A stretch of 26,282 nucleotides of DNA, from contig CAYUCM010000009.1 in the NCBI GenBank assembly GCA_964443365.1, forward strand, positions 1-26,282, read 5' to 3'. A program made the position numbers and the translations under genes. The stretch comes from CAIJKW01 sp964443365 (lineage in GTDB: Bacteria > Patescibacteriota > Minisyncoccia > Phycocordibacterales > CAIZLB01). The notes beneath the pieces were generated by a model that saw only the letters and a program-made list of their open reading frames with translations, did no database searches and was not told the DNA's origin. This document shows positions 1-7,137 of the stretch, one piece after another (positions within the stretch are counted from its first letter, which is position 1; every line of letters begins with the position of its first letter).

Positions 1-2
1 AC

Positions 3-31
3 TTGCCTTTTTCCGCCTTTTAGGTTAATAT
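3..31 (+). promoter_or_regulatory. rpmE promoter
   Basis: TTGCCT (3-8), a 17-bp spacer and TAATAT (26-31). The -10 box ends 7 nt before the rpmE ATG at 39, so the mRNA would start at or next to the start codon. The same -35 sequence, TTGCCT, recurs before rpsB. Confidence 0.5.
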
Positions 32-38
32 TGCCCTC

Positions 39-266
39 ATGAAATCTGATATACATCCTAAATATAACATCGATGCCAAATTCACATGTTCTTGTGGAAC
101 CGTATTTCCTATTGGTTCAACAAAGGAAAGCGTGCATGTAGAAATCTGCTCAAAGTGTCACCCTTTTTACACTGGTAATGAAAAAGTTCTGGATACAGCA
201 GGACGTGTAGAAAAATTCAAGGCAAGAGCTGCTTCTGCTACAAAAACAAAGTCAGCAAAGAAATAG
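39..266 (+). CDS. rpmE: 50S ribosomal protein L31
   Basis: L31 is a small protein of the large ribosomal subunit that helps bridge the subunits. The 75-residue product has the zinc-binding form of the family: Cys17 and Cys19 in a CSCG motif and Cys37 and Cys40 in CSKCHPF, followed by the usual YTG turn and a basic, Lys/Ala-rich tail (about 58-75). Length is normal. The ATG at 39 is set by the MKxDIHP-type N-terminus and by a promoter immediately upstream. The gene opens a run of translation genes (prfA, rpsB, tsf) and is closed by a hairpin at 277-306. No ribosome binding site is visible. Confidence 0.97.
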   Translation: MKSDIHPKYNIDAKFTCSCGTVFPIGSTKESVHVEICSKCHPFYTGNEKVLDTAGRVEKFKARAASATKTKSAKK

Positions 267-276
267 CGTACACAAC

Positions 277-306
277 AAAAAGGTCGCAAAAATTGGCGGC
301 TTTTTT
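277..306 (+). terminator. rpmE terminator hairpin
   Basis: An 11-bp stem (277-287 with 296-306, two G-U pairs) with an 8-nt loop, A-rich on the left and ending in six T on the right, as in an intrinsic terminator. Its right arm overlaps the presumed -35 box of prfA (293-298). Confidence 0.75.
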
Positions 307-322
307 GTTTGCTTGATAAAAT
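293..322 (+). promoter_or_regulatory. prfA promoter (extended -10)
   Basis: TTGGCG (293-298), an 18-bp spacer and an extended -10, TG-A-TAAAAT (TG 314-315, hexamer 317-322). The hexamer ends 6 nt before the ATG at 329, which predicts a leaderless mRNA. The tsf promoter has the same TGATAAAATATAA core. Confidence 0.65.
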
Positions 323-328
323 ATAAAA

Positions 329-1324
329 ATGGAAAATACTATGGAAAATTTAGACGAATTAAAACAAAATTATAAGACCAGTTTTCTCGCATATGAATAC
401 GAGCGTCTTTTATCGCAAAAAAAAGAAATAGAAGAAATGGCCACTGATCCAGACATGTTGGAAATGGCAAAAGATGAACTTCAAGTTATTGATGAGCAAA
501 TAGCTGGTGTTGTTTCTAAAATTGAGGAAATTACAAAGGCAGAGGAGGAGGCTGATGAATACCCATCGGAGATAATTATGGAAATAAGACCTGGAGCAGG
601 AGGTGAGGAGGCGTCACTTTTTGCAGAGCAATTGGCAATAATGTATGAAAAGTACGCTGATTCACAAGGATGGAATTGGAGAGAGATTGATGTAAGTAAA
701 AGTGAGTCAGGTGGATATAAGTTTGCAAGTATTGAATTTAAGGGATCTGAAATTTATAAATACATGAGATACGAGATGGGGGTTCATAGAGTTCAGCGTG
801 TTCCTGCAACAGAAAAATCTGGAAGAATTCACACGTCCACTGTGACTGTGGCAATTTTGCCTATTCGTAAAAAAGTTAAGTTTGAAATTAATCCATCTGA
901 TTTGGAAATGGAATTTTCTCGTTCAGGAGGGGCGGGAGGACAAAATGTTAATAAGGTTGAGACAGCTGTTAGATTAATTCACAAGCCAACAGGTATTGAT
1001 GTTAGATGCACTAGTGAAAGAAGTCAGCTGAAAAACAGAGAGAAGGCTATGGAGATTTTGACTTCTAAGCTCGCTCAATTAAAAGAAGAAGAGGATGCTA
1101 AAAAGTTTTCAAAGGATAGAAAGGATCAGGTTGGAACAGGTGATAGATCTGAAAAAATTAGAACTTATAATATATTGCAGGATAGAATTACAGATCACAG
1201 AATTAAGCAATCTTGGCACAATATAGAATCTGTTTTCTTGGGAAATTTTGGTCCAATAATAGATGCTCTGCAGAATTTTACGGGGGAGGTGGCGGAGGGG
1301 GAGGATGACGAGGGTGAAGTCTAA
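329..1324 (+). CDS. prfA: Peptide chain release factor 1
   Basis: RF1 reads UAA/UAG in the ribosomal A site and triggers hydrolysis of the finished peptide. The codon-reading tripeptide is PAT (159-161, in VQRVPATE), the RF1 type rather than the SPF of RF2. The catalytic GGQ lies at 203-205 within SGGAGGQNVNKVE. At 331 residues it is shorter than the usual 355-360. The loss is at the N-terminus, where domain 1 begins about 40 residues later than in E. coli RF1. Two in-frame ATGs (329 and 341) are possible; 329 fits the spacing from the -10 box. The C-terminus is Glu/Asp-rich. UGA stops used in this window (for example the BRO gene at 20396) imply that an RF2 exists elsewhere in the genome. 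Confidence 0.96.
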   Translation: MENTMENLDELKQNYKTSFLAYEYERLLSQKKEIEEMATDPDMLEMAKDELQVIDEQIAGVVSKIEEITKAEEEADEYPSEIIMEIRPGAGGEEASLFAEQLAIMYEKYADSQGWNWREIDVSKSESGGYKFASIEFKGSEIYKYMRYEMGVHRVQRVPATEKSGRIHTSTVTVAILPIRKKVKFEINPSDLEMEFSRSGGAGGQNVNKVETAVRLIHKPTGIDVRCTSERSQLKNREKAMEILTSKLAQLKEEEDAKKFSKDRKDQVGTGDRSEKIRTYNILQDRITDHRIKQSWHNIESVFLGNFGPIIDALQNFTGEVAEGEDDEGEV

Positions 1325-1329
1325 TAGGG

Positions 1330-1358
1330 TTGCCTATCCCGGTTCTTTATGATAAACT
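1330..1358 (+). promoter_or_regulatory. rpsB promoter; decides the rpsB start
   Basis: TTGCCT (1330-1335), a 17-bp spacer and an extended -10, TG-A-TAAACT (TG 1350-1351, hexamer 1353-1358). An in-frame ATG at 1349 lies inside this -10 element, so it could not be in the mRNA. The next in-frame ATG, at 1370, lies 11 nt after the hexamer. Confidence 0.6.
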
Positions 1359-1369
1359 CGTCCCTACAT

Positions 1370-2089
1370 ATGTCATCACAATCAGATATAAAAAGCCCGG
1401 TAATTGACGCCATGTTTAAAGCAGGCGCCCATTATGGATTTACAAAAACAAGACGTCACCCAAGCGTTAAGCCGTTTATTTTCGGCGTTAAAAATCGTGT
1501 AGAGATTTTTGATTTGGAAAAAACAGAAAAAGAGCTTGAGAAAGCTTTGGAATTTATCAAGAGTGTTGCTGGAACAGGAAAGCAAATAGTTTTTGTTGGT
1601 GGAAAGAGTGAAGCTAAGGAAATTGTTAAAAGAGTTGCAGATAGTGTTAATCTTCCATACGTTGCTAGCCGTTGGGTTGGTGGAACAATAACAAACTTTG
1701 ATTCAATCAAAAAGCGTGTAGAAAAACTTTTAGATTTAACTCATAAAAAAGAAAAGGGTGAATTAACAAAGTACACAAAGCGTGAAAGAGTAATGATTGA
1801 CAGAGAAATTGAAAGATTAAACAGTTTGTATTCTGGAATTGTTTCAATGAATACATTGCCAGCTGCGCTATTCGTTATAGATCCTAAAAAAGAACATATT
1901 GCAGTTGCTGAAGCGCGTGAAAGAAAAATTCCAGTTGTTGCTCTTGCTGGTTCTGATTGTGATATATCTCTAGTTAAATACGCTATACCAGCAAATGATT
2001 CATCTGTTTCAAGTATAGAATTTTTCGCTAAGAAAATTGCAGAAGCTTATACAGAAGGTAAAAAAGCTGTGGTTTCTCCTGCAAAATAA
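1370..2089 (+). CDS. rpsB: 30S ribosomal protein S2
   Basis: S2 joins the small subunit late in assembly and sits at the head-body junction. The product is 239 residues, a normal length, with the family landmarks FKAGAHYGFTKTRRHPSVKPFIFG near the N-terminus (a motif of more than one helix, residues 14-36), the coiled-coil segment (about 90-155) and the C-terminal IPVVALAGSDCDISLVKY stretch that matches the S2 signature IPVVALxDTNCDP. I place the start at 1370 rather than at the in-frame ATG at 1349 because the latter overlaps the promoter -10 box. It is followed by a hairpin at 2098-2123, and then by tsf with its own promoter, the classic S2/EF-Ts pairing. Confidence 0.95.
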   Translation: MSSQSDIKSPVIDAMFKAGAHYGFTKTRRHPSVKPFIFGVKNRVEIFDLEKTEKELEKALEFIKSVAGTGKQIVFVGGKSEAKEIVKRVADSVNLPYVASRWVGGTITNFDSIKKRVEKLLDLTHKKEKGELTKYTKRERVMIDREIERLNSLYSGIVSMNTLPAALFVIDPKKEHIAVAEARERKIPVVALAGSDCDISLVKYAIPANDSSVSSIEFFAKKIAEAYTEGKKAVVSPAK

Positions 2090-2097
2090 TAAATAAT

Positions 2098-2123
2098 TAA
2101 TGCACAATTAACACTGTGCATTA
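2098..2123 (+). terminator. Hairpin after rpsB
   Basis: A perfect 9-bp inverted repeat, TAATGCACA (2098-2106) with TGTGCATTA (2115-2123), and an 8-nt loop, followed by a T-rich but interrupted stretch. It is probably a weak or partial terminator between rpsB and tsf. Confidence 0.5.
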
Positions 2124-2128
2124 GTTTG

Positions 2129-2157
2129 TTGGTTTATTAAGAACTAATTGATAAAAT
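2129..2157 (+). promoter_or_regulatory. tsf promoter (extended -10)
   Basis: TTGGTT (2129-2134), a 17-bp spacer and TG-A-TAAAAT (TG 2149-2150, hexamer 2152-2157). Seven nt separate the hexamer from the tsf ATG at 2165, so transcription should begin at the start codon. Confidence 0.65.
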
Positions 2158-2164
2158 ATAAGTT

Positions 2165-2758
2165 ATGTCTACACAAATTTCATTAGATCAAGTTAAGGAA
2201 CTTAGAGATAAAACAGGTATTTCTATTATGCAATGTAAAAAGGCTTTAGAAGATGCCGGCGGTGATGAAGAAAAAGCACTAATTCTTTTAAGAAAAAAAG
2301 GTGCTGAAATTTCTGCAAAGAAATCAGACAGAACTTTGGGGGCAGGTATAATCGCATCATATATTCATTCAAATAGTCTAATTGGCTCAATGATTGAATT
2401 ATCTTGTGAAACTGACTTCGTTGCTAATAATCCAGAATTTAGACAATTGGCAAACGATATTGCTATGCAAATATCAGCAACTAATCCAGAATTTAGAACA
2501 ATGAATGACATTGCAGAATCTGATAAAGCAAAAGCTACAGAAATTTTTGCAGAAGAAGTAGCGGGAAAGCCAGAAGAATTGAAAGAAAAAATCCTACAAG
2601 GTAAATTGGATGCATATTTTAAAGAGAGAGTTCTTGTTGATCAAGCTTTCATTAAGAATCAAGATGTAACAATCGCTCAATTAATTGAGGGGTATGTTCA
2701 AAAGTTTGGAGAAAGAATTGAAATTTCTAGATTTGTTCGTTTTGGCGTTGGAAGATAA
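2165..2758 (+). CDS. tsf: Elongation factor Ts
   Basis: EF-Ts exchanges GDP for GTP on EF-Tu. The N-terminal UBA-like domain (about 5-45) carries the family motif KELRDKTGISIMQCKKALED. The core carries ETDFVANN (TDFV at 83-86), the helix end that disturbs the nucleotide site of EF-Tu. The protein is 197 residues, compared with about 280 in E. coli, so it is the short form with one core subdomain, as in Thermus. The mRNA is predicted to be leaderless. A small membrane-protein gene follows after 9 nt and is probably cotranscribed. Confidence 0.95.
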   Translation: MSTQISLDQVKELRDKTGISIMQCKKALEDAGGDEEKALILLRKKGAEISAKKSDRTLGAGIIASYIHSNSLIGSMIELSCETDFVANNPEFRQLANDIAMQISATNPEFRTMNDIAESDKAKATEIFAEEVAGKPEELKEKILQGKLDAYFKERVLVDQAFIKNQDVTIAQLIEGYVQKFGERIEISRFVRFGVGR

Positions 2759-2767
2759 GTAAAACCT

Positions 2768-3136
2768 ATGTTTTTATTATACACAATTTGTGGTCTCGCG
2801 TTTATAATTATGTTGATCATGATTGTGGCTAAGTATATAGAAAATTCTAAAGGTAAAACTTTTATTAAATTTACCAAGCCTGAGTGGGATTGGCACATAA
2901 CTCGTAAATTTCATATAACTAAACATAAATTAAATCATGTAAGTAGAGAGTCTCTAGCGGATTTTTTTCATAAATTTGCAAAAATATCAGAGTTGGTTTT
3001 GGTTAAGATGGCAACGGTATTAGAAAAAAAGTTTTCTAGAATGTCGGACATGATAAGAGGAAGAAGGGTTATAAAAAATAGAGGCAGTGTCTCTTTCTTT
3101 TTAAAAAACATAGAGGAACACAAAAAGAAACTATAA
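2768..3136 (+). CDS. Small single-pass membrane protein, unknown function
   Basis: I do not recognise a family. The 122-residue product has one N-terminal hydrophobic segment (about 2-22) followed by a strongly basic, Lys/His/Arg-rich soluble part with amphipathic stretches (about 55-115). Its topology would place the basic part in the cytoplasm if the hydrophobic segment is an uncleaved anchor. It starts 9 nt after the tsf stop with no separate promoter or ribosome binding site, and is closed by the hairpin at 3158-3188, so tsf and this gene form one transcript. It is read as real because of its position, its uninterrupted length and the terminator just after it. Confidence 0.7.
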   Translation: MFLLYTICGLAFIIMLIMIVAKYIENSKGKTFIKFTKPEWDWHITRKFHITKHKLNHVSRESLADFFHKFAKISELVLVKMATVLEKKFSRMSDMIRGRRVIKNRGSVSFFLKNIEEHKKKL

Positions 3137-3157
3137 TATTTCATTGCGATAATTAAA

Positions 3158-3188
3158 CAAAAGGACTTCACACGGTGAGGTTTTTTTG
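3158..3188 (+). terminator. Terminator of the tsf operon
   Basis: A 14-bp stem (3158-3171 with 3175-3188, three G-U pairs) with a 3-nt loop, A-rich on the left and a run of seven T (3181-3187) on the right. It ends the tsf plus small-membrane-protein transcript. Confidence 0.75.
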
Positions 3189-3262
3189 TTATTTAAATAT
3201 CCCCAATTTATGTTTAAAAATAAGAACATTTATATTCCTGGGGGGTAAAACTAGTTTAACTG

Positions 3263-3291
3263 TTGACGATAAAAAAAGGGGGTGATATATC
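3263..3291 (+). promoter_or_regulatory. Strong promoter upstream of tRNA-Thr
   Basis: TTGACG (3263-3268), a 17-bp spacer and extended TG-A-TATATC (TG 3283-3284, hexamer 3286-3291). A TTGACG/CGTCAA inverted repeat (3263-3268 with 3296-3301) brackets the -10 region. The transcript would start near 3298 and run about 135 nt to the tRNA. I see no convincing ORF in that leader. Confidence 0.5.
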
Positions 3292-3358
3292 AAAGCGTCA
3301 ATGTCTTATTAGCTGTGGATTTTGTTAAACCAACCTTAAATAGGGGCTTTAAAGGGTG

Positions 3359-3387
3359 TTGTGTTTGATCGAGGATTATGCTATATT
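3359..3387 (+). promoter_or_regulatory. Proximal tRNA-Thr promoter
   Basis: TTGTGT (3359-3364), a 17-bp spacer and extended TG-C-TATATT (TG 3379-3380, hexamer 3382-3387). The start would be near 3394, about 40 nt before the tRNA. Confidence 0.5.
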
Positions 3388-3432
3388 ATTCAGTACTTAA
3401 TTATATATAAGCAATTATATTTAATTAAGTAT

Positions 3433-3508
3433 GCCGCTTTAGCTCAGTTGGTAGAGCAACTGTTTTGTAAACAGTAGGTCCCCAGTTCAAGCCTGGGAAG
3501 CGGCTCCA
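3433..3508 (+). tRNA. tRNA-Thr (anticodon UGU)
   Basis: A full cloverleaf can be folded by eye. The acceptor is GCCGCTT (3433-3439) paired with AAGCGGC, the D-stem is GCTC/GAGC with an AGTTGGTA loop, and the anticodon stem is ACTGT/ACAGT with the 7-nt loop TTTGTAA, whose positions 34-36 are TGT. The variable region is AGGTC, and the T-stem is CCCAG/CTGGG with the loop TTCAAGC. The discriminator is T, and the CCA end is encoded (3506-3508). The anticodon reads ACA and related threonine codons. Two promoters precede it, and it converges with the secreted-protein gene that ends at 3530. Confidence 0.96.
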
Positions 3509-3529
3509 AGGTTAGTCCTTCTATCTAAT

Positions 3530-4861
3530 TTAATTACCACTTGCTGGTGCGAGGGTCGTTCCTATTCCTCTAATTGAATCTATTGTTCCAACAGGGTTTC
3601 CGTATGATGAACAACTTGTTCCTTCGTAAATCATACAACTTGCAGTTCCTCTAATGTATCCACCCAATGCTGTTTCTCCAACGGTTGGATTATAATTCAT
3701 TTTCAAACTCGATAGACCTGGTTGAAACATTATACTTAAGGATGTGTTTGTTCCTTTATCTAAAATAGTTAGCATATAATTTGCACTACATGGACAAACC
3801 ATATTCATGGTAATTTCTCCACCAAAATGCGCTAAAGCAGATTGTGATGCGGAACCCGTTGTTCCTGATCCTCCAAATGACATGCCTCCAGCCAGAGCCC
3901 CTGCTGAACCGCCACCACCTGATTTATTACCACCAATAGTTCCACCACTTAATGTGCTTGTATAATCAGAAATTAAATTCTTTGCACCTGTTATTCCTGT
4001 TCCTTTACCACTTAAATATGAGGCTATATTTGCACCCAAAAAATCTCCGCTCATTAGGGCTACGACTCCAATCATTGTGTACGGAGCTACAACTCCAGGC
4101 GCTGGAGACTGGCTTAATATTGCATTTGGATCGGATGCGCCCATTGCACTGTCATTTCCCGCTGATGTGGAGCTTTTTGTCCAAGCGCCATTATTTGACG
4201 ATGATGCCACCATATTCATTGCGGATTTATATTCTTCTGTGCTTGTTGATATATTTGTCTTTGAATAATTACTAAATATGGTATCCAAATTCAATGGTGC
4301 TAAATAAGAAAAATCTACACCGCTAGAACTTGTTGCACTACTGGTGGAGTTGGATCTTTGACTTAGAGCAGTATTTAAAACATCATTATAATTTACAATT
4401 AGTCTGCTTTTGGTAAGTAGGGAATTTAGTTTTATTCTTGTTGCTTCACCAACTATTCCTGTTGGGTTTGCAATACCCTGAGGGTCAAGAATTTCAGATC
4501 TATATAGAGCTTGAAATCTTTTTACAGCATTTTCTGTTATTGGACCATAAAATGAAGTAAGCTGATCCATTGTCATGTTTGGATTGTCTGTTAATGATGT
4601 TCTGGTGTCAGAGTTCAGAATCCATTTTAAATATTGAACATCTGGGGAAACAGAGTAGCCATTTTTGAGTATTTGATTAAAAATAAAACTTTGAGGTATT
4701 TGATTTAGTCGATTTACAAAATTCTTTGTTTCTGCGTTTAGGTTATCATACACACTTTTGGAGGTGTCTGCTTTTAATAGACTTGGCGCAAAGGTGCAAA
4801 TCATTAGTAATGTAAGCACTACTAATGATGATTTCTTACTATATTTTATAATTAGATTCAT
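3530..4861 (-). CDS. Secreted peptidoglycan-binding-domain protein
   Basis: 443 residues. The N-terminus is a signal peptide or anchor (hydrophobic about 11-29, possible cleavage after LLKA). Residues about 68-150 resemble a peptidoglycan-binding domain: a pair of helices around YLKWILNS, then FYGPITENAVKRFQALY and a final GIVGEATRIKLNSLL repeat, the usual end of that fold. The middle (165-260) is Ser/Asn-rich and low in complexity, and 306-336 is Gly-rich. The last 100 residues form a compact module with two Cys pairs (C356/C358 in CPCS and C409/C417), which may form disulfides outside the cell. I recall similar C-terminal modules in Parcubacteria proteins but know no name for them. The likely role is wall or envelope association. 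Neighbours on the same strand are a membrane thioredoxin-fold protein and a polysaccharide synthase. Confidence 0.75.
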   Translation of the reverse strand: MNLIIKYSKKSSLVVLTLLMICTFAPSLLKADTSKSVYDNLNAETKNFVNRLNQIPQSFIFNQILKNGYSVSPDVQYLKWILNSDTRTSLTDNPNMTMDQLTSFYGPITENAVKRFQALYRSEILDPQGIANPTGIVGEATRIKLNSLLTKSRLIVNYNDVLNTALSQRSNSTSSATSSSGVDFSYLAPLNLDTIFSNYSKTNISTSTEEYKSAMNMVASSSNNGAWTKSSTSAGNDSAMGASDPNAILSQSPAPGVVAPYTMIGVVALMSGDFLGANIASYLSGKGTGITGAKNLISDYTSTLSGGTIGGNKSGGGGSAGALAGGMSFGGSGTTGSASQSALAHFGGEITMNMVCPCSANYMLTILDKGTNTSLSIMFQPGLSSLKMNYNPTVGETALGGYIRGTASCMIYEGTSCSSYGNPVGTIDSIRGIGTTLAPASGN

Positions 4862-4867
4862 GAAAAA

Positions 4868-4876
4868 AGTATATCA
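4868..4876 (-). promoter_or_regulatory. Promoter of the peptidoglycan-binding protein gene
   Basis: An extended -10, TG-A-TATACT, on the minus strand (hexamer 4873-4868). Only 6 nt separate it from the ATG at 4861, so the mRNA should be leaderless. No good -35 is visible, as expected for an extended -10. Confidence 0.6.
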
Positions 4877-4941
4877 CATCTGAATCGTTTCTCTCAGCAC
4901 TTTTGTACCCAGCGAGGCTTTAGTCTGCCTTGGTTTTGAAC

Positions 4942-5688
4942 TTATATTAGATTAGGTAGAAGAGAGCTTCTTGTGGAACTTGCCTTACTTTTCTTCTCCT
5001 CCTCAGTGTGTTTTTTATCTAATTCCTTTATTTCTGGAATTAGTTTCTTCATTTCTTCATAAGTTCTAATGCCGGTGATTGTTTGTTCGCCAATAATAAC
5101 TGATGGTAGTTTTTTCTCAGATATATTATTTATTGATCTCAATGTATTTAGCGCAGATAGTTGAAGATTTGTGTCGAAGGAGTAAATTCTGATTTCAGGA
5201 TAATTTCTTCTAAGCTCTGTTAGTACGTAGCCCATGTCAACACACTCTGGACATGTATCTTTGTTGCCGTAGAAATAAAGTACTGAAATTGGCTTGAACT
5301 CACATTTACCAGAAAGTCTTTGCATCAAAATATAGTCCTTGATTTGAAGTAGGGAATAGTATTTTTTAAGATAGATCAATTCAGGATTAAGGGTTCCGTT
5401 GTTGTTTTCTTCCATATATGAAAGTTTTGTAGCGAGAGAGTTTATTTCTTGTGATAAAACAGAATTATCAACATTCTTACAATTAATTTCTTGCATTAAA
5501 TCAAATTGAGTTTCTGAAGATAAAATATCTAATGAGATTTGGTCTTGAATGTTTTTAACATCCGCTTCTTTTTTGGAATCTAATAGATTGATAATCCCGA
5601 AGGCTGCACCAAAAATTAGGGCTGTTATAAGAAATGAAATAATGTAAGTTTTCCAGTCAATTGGTTGACGAGTTTGTTGTTCATTCAT
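4942..5688 (-). CDS. Membrane-anchored thioredoxin-fold protein
   Basis: 248 residues from the ATG at 5688. One transmembrane segment (about 14-36) follows a short cytoplasmic N-terminus. A helical, possibly coiled stretch (about 40-125) comes next. From about 133 the chain follows the thioredoxin pattern: SVLYFYGNKDTCPEC with a CPEC active site (C146, C149), a second strand at RIYSFD, and KLPSVII with the expected cis-Pro (P195). The tail is Lys/Glu/Ser-rich. The fold and CxxC suggest a thiol-disulfide function at the outer face of the membrane, perhaps acting on Cys-containing exported proteins such as the one encoded just downstream; the substrate is inference. An in-frame ATG at 5700 lies in the -10 box and is rejected as the start. 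Confidence 0.75.
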   Translation of the reverse strand: MNEQQTRQPIDWKTYIISFLITALIFGAAFGIINLLDSKKEADVKNIQDQISLDILSSETQFDLMQEINCKNVDNSVLSQEINSLATKLSYMEENNNGTLNPELIYLKKYYSLLQIKDYILMQRLSGKCEFKPISVLYFYGNKDTCPECVDMGYVLTELRRNYPEIRIYSFDTNLQLSALNTLRSINNISEKKLPSVIIGEQTITGIRTYEEMKKLIPEIKELDKKHTEEEKKSKASSTRSSLLPNLI

Positions 5689-5698
5689 AAGTTTTATC

Positions 5699-5707
5699 AT
5701 TCTAGCA
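5699..5707 (-). promoter_or_regulatory. Promoter of the thioredoxin-fold gene
   Basis: An extended -10, TG-C-TAGAAT, on the minus strand (hexamer 5704-5699), with a weak -35 TGGAAA 17 bp upstream (5727-5722). It overlaps the in-frame ATG at 5700, which moves the start to the ATG at 5688, 10 nt downstream of the hexamer. Confidence 0.55.
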
Positions 5708-5798
5708 TGTTTTAATGCAGATTTCCACTCGTTAAAACAGTTTTATTGTATGTATATTTTTAACGAATTTGTTTTGTTAATTCTGATTAATTTGCTAA

Positions 5799-7073
5799 TT
5801 ATCTCCAAGATGCGTCTTTGTTTCTTATCGTATTGTAAACGGATGTGATTAACCATAATGGTGAAATGAGAGAATATAGTAGTAAGAAATAAATCACGTC
5901 TATCATCTTCTTATCTTTGATGCCGGTCAATCTCTTTCCATACCAGATTGCAAAAATTATTAGTACGCCAACAATTAATCCAACCAAAACTGGTATTTGT
6001 ATATTATAAAGCCACCAATCAAGTGTGAATGCTTTAATATTATCAAAACCCAAATTCCAATTAGTTACACGCATCTTATTATAAGTGTTTGAAATATTCT
6101 TAAAGAAATTAAAAAGGGTATAAAAAAGAAGTGCTAAAGATATCAATATTAAATACATTGATATTGGTAATACAAGCATGCCCAAATTTCCATACTTTGG
6201 ATTTAATATCATCTTTCTATAATCTATTGCATTTTGTATAAAACCCCCAGTCCATCTAACTCTTTGTTTGTAAAGTCTATACAGCGTTCTTGGGGCAACG
6301 GTATAAACTACAGCCTTATGGGCATTAACGATTTTATAATGATGATCCTGAAGCCTAAGTGCCATTTCTAAGTCTTCAGTATTGTGTGCGTGTTTATATT
6401 TTCCGACCTTAGAAAATATTTCTTTTCTAAATATAGAAAATGGTCCAGGGGTAACATATTGCGCATCAAGAAAACCTAAAATCTTTCTTGTAAAAATACC
6501 CATATTATATTCCGCGTTTTGAACCATTCCAAGTATTGAATCTGGATTTTGTATTTTAAGTGATGGGGTTACCGCGGCCACATTTTTATTTGCAAAATGC
6601 GGAACAATATATAATAGTGCATTTGAATCGACAAAAGAATCTGCATCCAAACAACCAATAAATTCAGTTGTGGAATTTTCTATACCATAATTTAATGCAG
6701 TGTATTTTCCTCCATTTTCTTTTTGATGAAGTAGAACCTGATCATGTCCTTGATATTTTTGTACGACTTGCCATGTGTTGTCTTTTGATCCATCATCAAC
6801 CACCATTATTTTTAACTTATCTTTTGGATAATTAAGGGAAAGTAACGATTGAACTGTTTTATCAACAGTATTTTGTTCATTGAAAACTGGCACAAGAATT
6901 GTAACAGATGGAAAGTCTAAACTATTTAGATTGTTTGTGTCTGCTCCATGAGGTAGATTTTCTTCTTGTCTGATTCTTCTTCTATTTTCTATCAGTGTCA
7001 CCATTAAGAACACACTAAAATAGACCATGATAAACAAGGACGAGTAGCTTAGGGCGTTTATAAAATAATTCAT
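5799..7073 (-). CDS. Processive family 2 glycosyltransferase (membrane polysaccharide synthase type)
   Basis: 424 residues. One N-terminal membrane helix (about 7-28) precedes the GT-A catalytic domain and two or three C-terminal helices follow (about 297-325, 362-378, 392-412), the layout of PgaC/IcaA and hyaluronan synthase-like enzymes. Catalytic signatures are all present: ILVPVFNE (59-66), VVDDGS with D93-D94, the DAD motif (143-145), TED (232-234) as the likely base, and QRVRW (270-274), the QxxRW motif of processive enzymes. It should transfer sugar from a UDP-sugar to a growing chain and pass it through the membrane. The exact sugar (GlcNAc or other) cannot be told. It is transcribed divergently from pheS and leads toward the thioredoxin-fold gene. 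Confidence 0.88.
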   Translation of the reverse strand: MNYFINALSYSSLFIMVYFSVFLMVTLIENRRRIRQEENLPHGADTNNLNSLDFPSVTILVPVFNEQNTVDKTVQSLLSLNYPKDKLKIMVVDDGSKDNTWQVVQKYQGHDQVLLHQKENGGKYTALNYGIENSTTEFIGCLDADSFVDSNALLYIVPHFANKNVAAVTPSLKIQNPDSILGMVQNAEYNMGIFTRKILGFLDAQYVTPGPFSIFRKEIFSKVGKYKHAHNTEDLEMALRLQDHHYKIVNAHKAVVYTVAPRTLYRLYKQRVRWTGGFIQNAIDYRKMILNPKYGNLGMLVLPISMYLILISLALLFYTLFNFFKNISNTYNKMRVTNWNLGFDNIKAFTLDWWLYNIQIPVLVGLIVGVLIIFAIWYGKRLTGIKDKKMIDVIYFLLLYSLISPLWLITSVYNTIRNKDASWR

Positions 7074-7089
7074 AATATTGTTTTGTTAT

Positions 7090-7117
7090 AGTATATCCGA
7101 TTTAACGTTTTTTTCAA
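7090..7117 (-). promoter_or_regulatory. Glycosyltransferase gene promoter
   Basis: TTGAAA (7117-7112), a 16-bp spacer and TATACT (7095-7090) on the minus strand, 16 nt before the ATG at 7073. It interleaves with the divergent pheS promoter (7102-7130). Confidence 0.6.
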
Positions 7118-7130
7118 TCTGATATATACT
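7102..7130 (+). promoter_or_regulatory. pheST promoter
   Basis: TTAACG (7102-7107), a 17-bp spacer and TATACT (7125-7130), 7 nt before the pheS ATG at 7138. This predicts a leaderless pheS mRNA and fixes the short N-terminus of PheS as genuine. Confidence 0.6.
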
Positions 7131-7137
7131 ACTTTCT

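Noticed and set aside
1349..1369. Earlier in-frame ATG for rpsB, adding seven residues
   Set aside because: It falls inside the extended -10 box (TG 1350-1351), so it should not be in the mRNA, and the extra residues are not part of the S2 family start.
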